Below, one piece after another: positions 57,388 to 64,000 of a stretch of 64,000 nt of DNA. The notes under the pieces were generated by a model. The model did not search any database and had not been told where the DNA came from. It was given only the letters and a program-made list of their open reading frames with translations. Source of the DNA: Anastrepha obliqua (taxonomy: Eukaryota > Arthropoda > Insecta > Diptera > Tephritidae); NCBI RefSeq assembly GCF_027943255.1, contig NC_072895.1:79114001-79178000 (forward strand), in the 5' to 3' direction. Position numbers and translations under genes: made by a program. Within the stretch, counting starts at the first letter, position 1, and each line of letters starts with the position of its first letter.

Positions 57388-57502
57388 CCCCAGCAAAACC
57401 TGCGTGACCGAAACTCTAACACAATTACATTTTTTTGAATGTTACAAACACATATGCACGCAGGTTTTGCTGGGGTGTGACCGAAACTCTAACACAATTA
57501 CA
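57388..57502. repeat. Overlapping inverted and direct repeats upstream of the Helitron-like gene
   Basis: CCCCAGCAAAACCTGCGTG (57388-57406) has an exact inverted copy at 57457-57475. A 26-bp sequence starting GTGACCGAAACTCTAACACA is directly repeated (57404-57429 and 57477-57502). The two repeats overlap by three bases at the left. They may mark element ends or nested insertion. Confidence 0.75.
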
Positions 57503-57632
57503 CATATGCACTCGTATTTGTTTGAAAATCGACTTTTTTTTGGTTCTCCGTCACCTTTGGAAAATGTGTAAACAGTAAGCAAACTTGATTCAAATATTTT
57601 CCCTCATTTTTGCATCAGTAAAATTAAACAAA

Positions 57633-57818
57633 CGCCGTAGCCGAATGGGTTGGTGCGTGACTACTATTCAGAATTCACAGAGAGAACGTCAGTTCGAATC
57701 TCGGTGAAAACACCAAAATTAAGGAAAACTATTTTTCTAATAGCGCTCACCCCTCAGCAGGCAATGGCAAAACACCGAGTGTATTTCTGCCATGAAAAAA
57801 AGCTCCTCATAAACATAT
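57633..57818 (+). mobile_element. SINE, 5' half
   Basis: Head CGCCGTAGCCGAATGGGTTG, B box AGTTCGAATCTC, body to CATGAAAAAAAGCTCCTCAT, then lost. 3' half replaced by unrelated AAAATAAAATAAA sequence. Confidence 0.85.
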
Positions 57819-57853
57819 CATAAAATAAAATAAAATATCTGTTTAAAAAAATT

Positions 57854-58166
57854 TTTTTTCTTGTGATTCGAACCAACGATTTTGGATCGGAAGCTCACAT
57901 TGCTAGTCGCTCGGCTACCGCGCCATGCTGTCGGCGCTGGCCTAAAAGTTATTTAGTTCGTCGCTACGTTTATATCAACATATAATATAACGCTTCGTAA
58001 CTAAATAACTTTTAGGCCAGCACCTACAGCATGACGCGGTAGCCGAGCGACTAGCAATGTGAGCTTCCGATCCAAAATCCTTGGTTCGAATCACAAGAAA
58101 AAATAAAAGTTATTTTTATTTAGTTCGTCGCTACGTTTATATCAACATATAATATAACGCTTCGTA
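57854..58166. repeat. Inverted pair of tRNA-like modules, each followed by the same 51 bp
   Basis: The left arm (57854-57958) and right arm (57999-58103) are inverted copies of about 105 bp with roughly four mismatches. Sense (right) arm: GACGCGGTAGCCGAGCGACT (A-box-like) ... CTTGGTTCGAATCACAAG (B box). The spacer belongs to a 51-bp unit starting TTATTTAGTTCGTCGCTACG, which recurs identically at 58116-58166. Arms and unit give the order module(-), unit, module(+), unit. It could be a foldback or tRNA-derived element, or tRNA-like gene relics. Confidence 0.8.
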
Positions 58167-58308
58167 GCCAAGTTGGTCGCTTTTTTCGTTTCACTTTTTC
58201 CCAAATCACTCCCAACGATTCTAAAGAAGTTTTCACTTCAAAAATAAAAATAACACTCGGATAATGCGTTTTATTCAATCGAAAAAATAAAACTCCATTT
58301 GTGATTGT

Positions 58309-59215
58309 AAAGGGTGATTTTTTAGATACTATTTTTTTAAACAGTTTGTCTAAACAGCTGACGCACGTTTTGTGTTTTGTTTCACTGTCAAGCATCTTCA
58401 GTTTGGTCTATAATTTAACCATGAATCGTCTTACAAACGAACAACGCTTACAAATCATTGAATTTTATTATAAAAATGCGTGTTCTGTTAAGAAAGTTTA
58501 AAGTCGAAAAATTGTGTTCAGTGACGAAGCTAATTTTTTGTTCAATGGGTACGTAAATAAGCAGAATTGTCGATTTTGGAGTGAAAGTCAGCCAGAAAAA
58601 TTGCAAGAGCTACCAATGTACCCAGAAAAGGTCACAATTTGGTGCGGTTTATGGGCTGGAGGTATCATTGGACCGCACTTCTTCAAAGATGCTGCGAATC
58701 GTAACGTAACTGTGAATGGTGAGCGCTACCATGAAATGATATCCAACTTTTTTTTGCCCAAAATGCAAGAGCTTGACTTGCATGACATGTGGTTTCAGCA
58801 AGACGGTGCCACATGCCACACAGCACGCGTAACAATGGACTTGTTGAGAGGCGAGTTCGGTGAACATTTTATTTCACGTTCGGAACCTGTCAATTGGCCA
58901 CCCAGATCGTGCGATATAACGCATTTAGATTATTTTTTGTGGGGCCATGTTAAAGCTCATGACTATTCAGACAAGCCTGCTTGAATTAACGCATTGGAAG
59001 ACAACATTAAAGCATTTATATGTGAGATACCGGCCGAAACATTGGAAAGAGTATGCCAAAATTGAACTAAGCGGATGGACCATTTGAAGCGCTGTCACGG
59101 TCAACATTTGCATGAAATAATCTTCAAATATTAAATTATATGGACTTTACTATCGATTTAAATAAAAATTTCATGCATTTGTCTAAATTTTACGTGTGTT
59201 TTTGAAAAACTTTGA
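58309..59215 (+). mobile_element. rosa-like (DD41D) Tc1/mariner element, copy 1, internally deleted
   Basis: The left end GGGTGATTTTTTAGATACTA is followed by an ATG at 58421 (MNRLTNEQRLQIIEFYYKNA, CSVKKV, stop). After a deletion the catalytic part is nearly continuous: KIVFSDEANFLFNGYVNK with the first Asp, FQQDGATCHTARVTMDLLRG with the second (about 58800) and SCDITHLDYFLWGH with the third. A TGA interrupts after DKPA (58982-58984), another replaces Trp after VCQN, and the frame ends at 59132-59134. Forty-one residues separate the second Asp from that in LDYF, hence DD41D. The right TIR was not clear. Confidence 0.85.
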
Positions 59216-62164
59216 ATGTTTTTTTTTTTGTATATTTTTTTTATTGGCGGGAGCCTAATGTCCCGTCTCTTGGTACTGCCTTTATCTCTTATGAAGATGA
59301 GGCCATATTGAACGCTGAAAAGGATGAGATTCGGTTGCCTTTATGGACGGACCTTTGTGTGAGATGAGATAATTAAGATAGTGCGGACTCTTTTTCTCAA
59401 TCGCGTATGGCCTTCATTTAGAAGTAGTTATTTGGATGGTCTAGTTTATTGTGACCGTACTATTTAATTGGCTACATTTCCATTATTGATATATTTTTAG
59501 CTTTTTTTGCTGCTAATAGCCATCATCGACTGATAACTGTTAAAATCGATATGTCCGCTTTTCACCAGTTTGGAGGTAGTCACGTAAAGGCTAGTGTTCA
59601 TATTTGATAATTTTCATTCGTTACTGTAGGTCATGTAAAAAATTTAAAGCGTTATTTACGTTGTCGATTTCATGATAAAACACATAACTGTTTTGTACGT
59701 TTTGCTCCTCAACGCTACACCGCATCCACCTCCTCAACCGACTTCTTCTCCCAACTTACTATGGTCTCTATGTTAGTTTTGTTGTGGCATTCAGCTCGTC
59801 GGAAGTCAATCGAAGGGATCCAATATATTTACCGCAGTTATACTGTATTTTAAATTTTTTCTTTTAATTGGAAATAATGGTAAACTGTCTTGCGATGTAT
59901 CATACGGCATGTTAAAGTGTGATACGCGGCGCCACCCAGAAGCTCAAGTTTAAATGTCGAAGATGACGCCACTGAACGATAAGCAAAAACAAGCACAGCT
60001 TCAACCAAAATTACGAAGTAGTCAGCGGCAGCAGGGGTGGGAGTGCAAAAAGTAGTTCATCATCGACATCATTGACAAGCGGGCAGGTGAAGAGCGAAAC
60101 GCAGCGGTCAAAATGAAGCTTGTAACAAAAAATTGCCATGATGCGCCAAGAAACGGTACCAAAACGAAAGTTAAAACTTAGCCGAAAAGGTTAAAATAGC
60201 CTCCAGCTAAGCGTTCGTGACACAAAAAGGCGATTCACCGACCGACCAACGGAATCGCCAACGGCCACCAATGAATTCAGCAAACCATCAGCAGCCGATG
60301 ACTGAACACACTCTGCGCTACACTTCTTCTGTGCGGCCTGTGTGCCTACGCCCATTTAAAGTACAATGACCACGACTGTCGAATAGTTAACACAAACAAC
60401 ATCATCATCAACAACAGAAGCAGAAGTAACAAAAAAAGCTTAACAACAACCACATCATAAATAACAATAACGGTGGACCAAAGAAATATTGAAGTTGGTA
60501 TACATATGTATGAACATACGTATATATGTATAAGCATCTACATATATATATATACTCGTAAAATAAAGAATACGCTGCAGTGGCGAAAAAACGAAATCAA
60601 AACCAAACTGAGATGAAAGCGAAATTTTCAATACACTCGGAATTGAGATTCACCGGCCCCCAATAAATATACGTAAACAAACACACATACCTACAAATAT
60701 ATGCATATAAACAAACTATAAAAATGACTACTAATGATGCCAAATCGCCGCAACGTTATTTATTTCTTTTCAAAAATCTGACCATTATTGGATCAAAGGC
60801 GACCTCTTCGTTATTTAAAACCCCAATCTATTTATGAGTGCCCAATTATTGTCGGTACTGTCATTTGAAATGAAAAAAAAATTACTGACGCGATCGCTAA
60901 CTTACTAATTCCAATCGAAGGGGTCCATGCCATGGGCAACAATAACAATAACATTAGCAGGTAGTCTAATTTAGCAGGAGTGAAATCAATCGCAATCATT
61001 TGTTTGCAAACTAATTGGACGTTTCCTAACGGCATTCACATCAAAAGAAATATTTTGAAGTCAAATTCTATTCACCTCTGAAGAATACACAGCCCTATTA
61101 AACATACACACCCTCTATTACAAACAAAACCCAACCTTTTACAAATCGAAATAATCAGTATATATTTTGTGATAAACATTCCTTTATTAATCAATACATA
61201 CATTCGGCTTCTGCTACAAAACAATCCTTGATTTCGACAGAACTAAGATCCTCCAATTCATTAAAGAATTGTCTACCTAAAATGGTGAGTCTACAGCTGG
61301 ATAGAACTGGCCAGCCTGTTACTTTTAGGTGAAATGGCTCAGTCATCTTGTTAAGAGATTTGCGGCATTTCATGGCTAACCTACAAAGGTAGGTTGTATT
61401 GCCTTGTAAGGGATTTTATCACGGCCTGGTGATCAGTGACGGCGTACTTAGATATCATCTCCAGGTATCGCATCATTATTGCCATCAGTTTAGCCTGCAA
61501 GACACTACATTTTCACCAAATTCAACAAAAGAGTCAAGCGCTGCTCTTTCTCTGAAACTCAATCGCCGACCGCCCTTTAAAATATCATAAACCAACAAAG
61601 ATAACGCAATGAGTAAATTTATTTACATCCAAATGTTTTATTTTTGGGCACACACTATTGGACCAGTACAAGGAGTTCCAAGATTTCCTAAAAATAAATT
61701 ACACCACAAGCTCGTTTTATGTACTCAAAGTTGTGCGTTTTTTCAAATAGAGGGTGCATTGTTGCTTAAGGGAAGCGAGAGTTGTGGCAATTCATTACAT
61801 TGCTCGATTTTGGCTGTTACGCGCTCTAAATTTGTGGATGGTAGATATGAATATTTCAGGAAATTTACTCTTATTTACGAAACGGCCTTTCTTGGTTTCC
61901 TCTCTTGGAAATAATCTTACAAGGAATCAATATAATAACTACAATACGCTATGGAGGCAAATTAAGAAGCTGCAACATTCAGATGTGTTACATGGTTTAC
62001 ATATACATATATATCGAAAGATTCATGCTTTTTGCAAATGACGTCATGCGTCAATAGTGTTTGGCACTTGTAAACTAGACAGCTGCAGTAAACAAGCAAT
62101 GAACCACATAAAGGTCAAAATAAATTTTTCCATTACTCAAAATCATTTTCTTATTTAGTAAAAA
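59216..62164. other. 2.9 kb non-coding stretch
   Basis: Block 59900-60500 is CAA/CAG-rich and less AT-biased, like a fly 5' UTR or enhancer, but has no usable open frame. CATA repeats lie at 60490-60560 and 60670-60710. Block 61190-61900 has short frames with no motif I recognise. Confidence 0.4.
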
Positions 62165-63063
62165 AGTTATTCAAATTAACACACGTAAAATTCAGAAAAA
62201 TTCATGAAATTTTTATTTAAATCGATAGTACAGTCCATATAATTTAATGTTTGAAGATTATTTCATGCAAATGTTGACCGCGACTGCGCTTCAAATGGTC
62301 CATCCGCTTAGTTCAATTTTGGCATACTCTTTCCAATGTTTCGGCCGGTATCTCACATAAAAATTCTTTAATGTTGTCTTCCAATGCGTTAATTGAAGCA
62401 GGCTTGTCTGAATACACATGAGCTTTGATATAGCCCCACAAAAAATAATCTAAAGGCGTTATATCGCACGATCTAGGTGGCCAATTGACAGGTCCCGAAC
62501 GTGAAATAAAATGTTCACCGAACTCGACTCTCAACAAGTCCATTGTTGCGCGTGCTGTGTGGCATGTGGCACCGTCTTTCTGAAGCCACATGTCATGCAA
62601 GTCAAGTTCTTGCATTTTGGGCAAAACAGTTGGATATCATTTCACGGTAGCGCTCACCATTCACAGTTACGTTACGATTCGCAGCATCTTTGAAGAAGTA
62701 CGGTCCAATGATACCTCCAGCCCATAAACCGCACCAAACTGTGACCTTTTCTGAATACATTGGTAGCTCTTGAAATTCTTCTGGCTGATCTTCACTCCAA
62801 AATCGAAAATTCTGCTTATTTACGTACCCATTGATCCAAAAACGAGCTTCGTCGATTAAACTGATCATAAAATGGAAGAAGCGCGCGATAAACTTTCTTA
62901 ACAGAACACGCATTTTTATAATTAAATTCAATGATTTGCAAGCGTTGTTCATTTGTAAGACGATTCATGGGTAAATTATAGACCAAACTGAAGATGTTTG
63001 ACAGTGAAACAAAACACGAAACGTGCGTCAGCTTTTTAGACCAACTGTTTAAAAAAAAAATAG
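62165..63063 (-). mobile_element. rosa-like (DD41D) element, copy 2, internally deleted, inverted to copy 1
   Basis: On the minus strand: end GGGTGATTTTTTAGCTA, ATG at 62968-62966 (MNRLTNEQRLQIIEFN-like), then a deletion joining the early frame to DEARFWINGYVNKQNFRFWS. It proceeds with EDQPEEFQELPMYSEKVTVW, LQKDGATCHTARATMDLLRV with the second Asp, SCDITPLDYFLWGY with the third, and the C-terminus ending near 62244. A frameshift lies near 62620. The deletion point differs from copy 1: this copy keeps about 35 bases of sequence that copy 1 lacks. The first catalytic Asp is retained in DEARFW. Confidence 0.85.
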
Positions 63064-63820
63064 CTAAAAAATCACCCGTTATAAATGCAGAAATGAAAAT
63101 TAAAAAAAATTAAAATTTTCCAACCGATTTTGAAGATTTATGGAATATTTAAGGAGTGTAAAAAACCAACTAATACAACTTTTTTATTTAACACTACATT
63201 TTTACGAATATACCTGTTTAAAGACATTGGAATAAATGCTTCAATCACTATCTTTTATCACATCAAATTCAAATTTTTTTAGGTAATTTTGAAAATAAGC
63301 TCAACAAAAAGATATAAAATTTGTATCCATCAATTACTTGTTAATACGGGGTTACCGGGAAAGTCGTCATAGATATTTGAAGACATTATTAATCAGAGCA
63401 TTTCTGAAGATTATTTTGGTTTATGATCTGATGTTCAAAATTTTTCCATTTCCGAGATATTCCATTTAAATAATTATTTAAAAACATTTTTTTTTTAGTT
63501 AGTTCAAAGGTTCGAGTCTCTGTTTTTAATTAAAAAGTATGTAAATTAAGAAAAGTCATCAATTAAATATTGGCTAAGCCCTGACAATTAAAAATGGCTG
63601 CGTAACACTTTTTTAAATAAATAATTTTTTTCCTTTACGCCGTTTATTGAAAACGCCTGAAGCCATCTGATATTTATTTTAGGACTAGCATGAAATCTTG
63701 AACTTCATGTTTACAATTTTAGGAGCTTTACTTGCTTGCAAAGTTCCTTAAGGTTGCGAATTATGTGAAAATAGGCTGCAAAGATAAATATATTTATGTC
63801 TATTAAGATGCATGCAGAAA
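63064..63820. other. AT-rich non-coding stretch
   Basis: No gene or repeat supported. Confidence 0.45.
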
Positions 63821-63840
63821 CATACCCACTCTAATTTAAT

Positions 63841-64000
63841 GAGTAAGGCGCAGAGAACAACGGAATTAGCAATATGTGGCATCATGAGAACCACTCCATC
63901 CATGGCTTTGTACATCATGTCACAACTGCCACCCCTTGATCTCTTTTTGCAACTAAGGCTCAGAGCGAGCTCACAATGGAAGACTTTCACACATCGGAAT
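63841..64000 (+). mobile_element. I-group/R1-type non-LTR RT fragment, running off the window
   Basis: The plus frame reads KAQRTTELAICGIMRTTPSM, ALYIMSQLPPLDLFLQLRLR, ASSQW and continues past the end. The block (I)xGxMRTTPxxAL...LPPLDL is the post-palm segment of I/R1/jockey-type RTs and parallels ITGAMRTCLTAAME at 39.5 kb. The complementary minus-strand frame is a shadow. Confidence 0.7.

Noticed and set aside
57854..58110. Two functional tRNA genes
   Set aside because: A- and B-box-like words are present but the 5' and 3' ends do not form an acceptor stem, and an anticodon arm is not clear.
61191..61914. Possible LINE or host exons
   Set aside because: Several short frames on both strands, none with a motif I could name.
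63748..63990. 80-codon minus-strand gene
   Set aside because: Complement of the plus-strand RT block GIMRTTPSM...LPPLDLFLQ, which is the supported reading.
1..64000. CRISPR arrays, operons, bacterial promoters or riboswitches
   Set aside because: No regularly spaced repeats or prokaryotic gene layout; introns, SINEs and eukaryotic transposons show this is animal nuclear DNA.

Overview
This window looks like gene-poor, repeat-dense, AT-rich DNA from a dipteran fly. A tephritid-type fruit fly is my best guess (inference). The signs are many (CATA)n/(CATATG) microsatellites, short introns with GTAAGT-type donors, DD41D (rosa-like) and DD34D mariner transposons, jockey/I/R1/RTE-type non-LTR retrotransposons and a tRNA-derived SINE. 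I found no confident complete host gene. Almost every recognisable coding stretch belongs to a transposable element, and most are broken. Two weak host-exon candidates are listed: about 5.3 kb on the minus strand and 16.8-17.4 kb on the plus strand.

Layout. 0-5 kb: fragments of R1-type, RTE-like and RNase-H-bearing LINEs, a mariner relic, a TTAA-flanked MITE and a SINE. 5-25 kb: mostly non-coding DNA with a long-TIR MITE (6.3 kb), an RTE-like relic (8.2-9.3 kb), a Tc1/mariner relic (11.4 kb), several SINEs, a hAT-like MITE with 8-bp target duplication (22.3 kb) and a jockey RT relic (23 kb). 25-34 kb: a nearly full-length decayed mariner with both ends (25.8-27.0 kb), a deleted DD41D element (29.5 kb), another mariner relic and a SINE with a perfect 15-bp target-site duplication (33.1 kb). 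34-40 kb: a 2.6-kb minus-strand I-group LINE relic (EN-RT-RNase H), an inactivated multi-copy insect protein gene interrupted by a SINE, and another LINE relic.

41-46 kb is the most interesting stretch. A 3,005-bp PIF/Harbinger element has 27-bp TIRs, a CTG target duplication, a five-exon DDE transposase with one frameshift, and a convergent Myb/SANT-like gene with an open frame. It sits inside an older jockey-type retrotransposon whose reading frame resumes exactly across the empty site. 48-49 kb: a 720-bp mariner deletion derivative next to an inverted-repeat MITE made of TTACTG-like words. 50-58 kb: more LINE 3' ends, SINEs and a deleted Helitron/Helentron-like gene with unusual inverted and direct repeats.

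57.8-58.2 kb holds a near-perfect 105-bp inverted repeat of a tRNA-like module, each copy followed by the same 51 bp. 58-63 kb has two DD41D copies facing each other, each with a different internal deletion. The window ends inside another LINE.

The genes do not form a host pathway. What works together is transposon machinery: the Harbinger transposase with its Myb-like partner, and LINEs that could in principle have moved the SINEs. Coordinates of relics are approximate where frameshifts blur the ends. All family names come from motif recognition by eye, without database searches.
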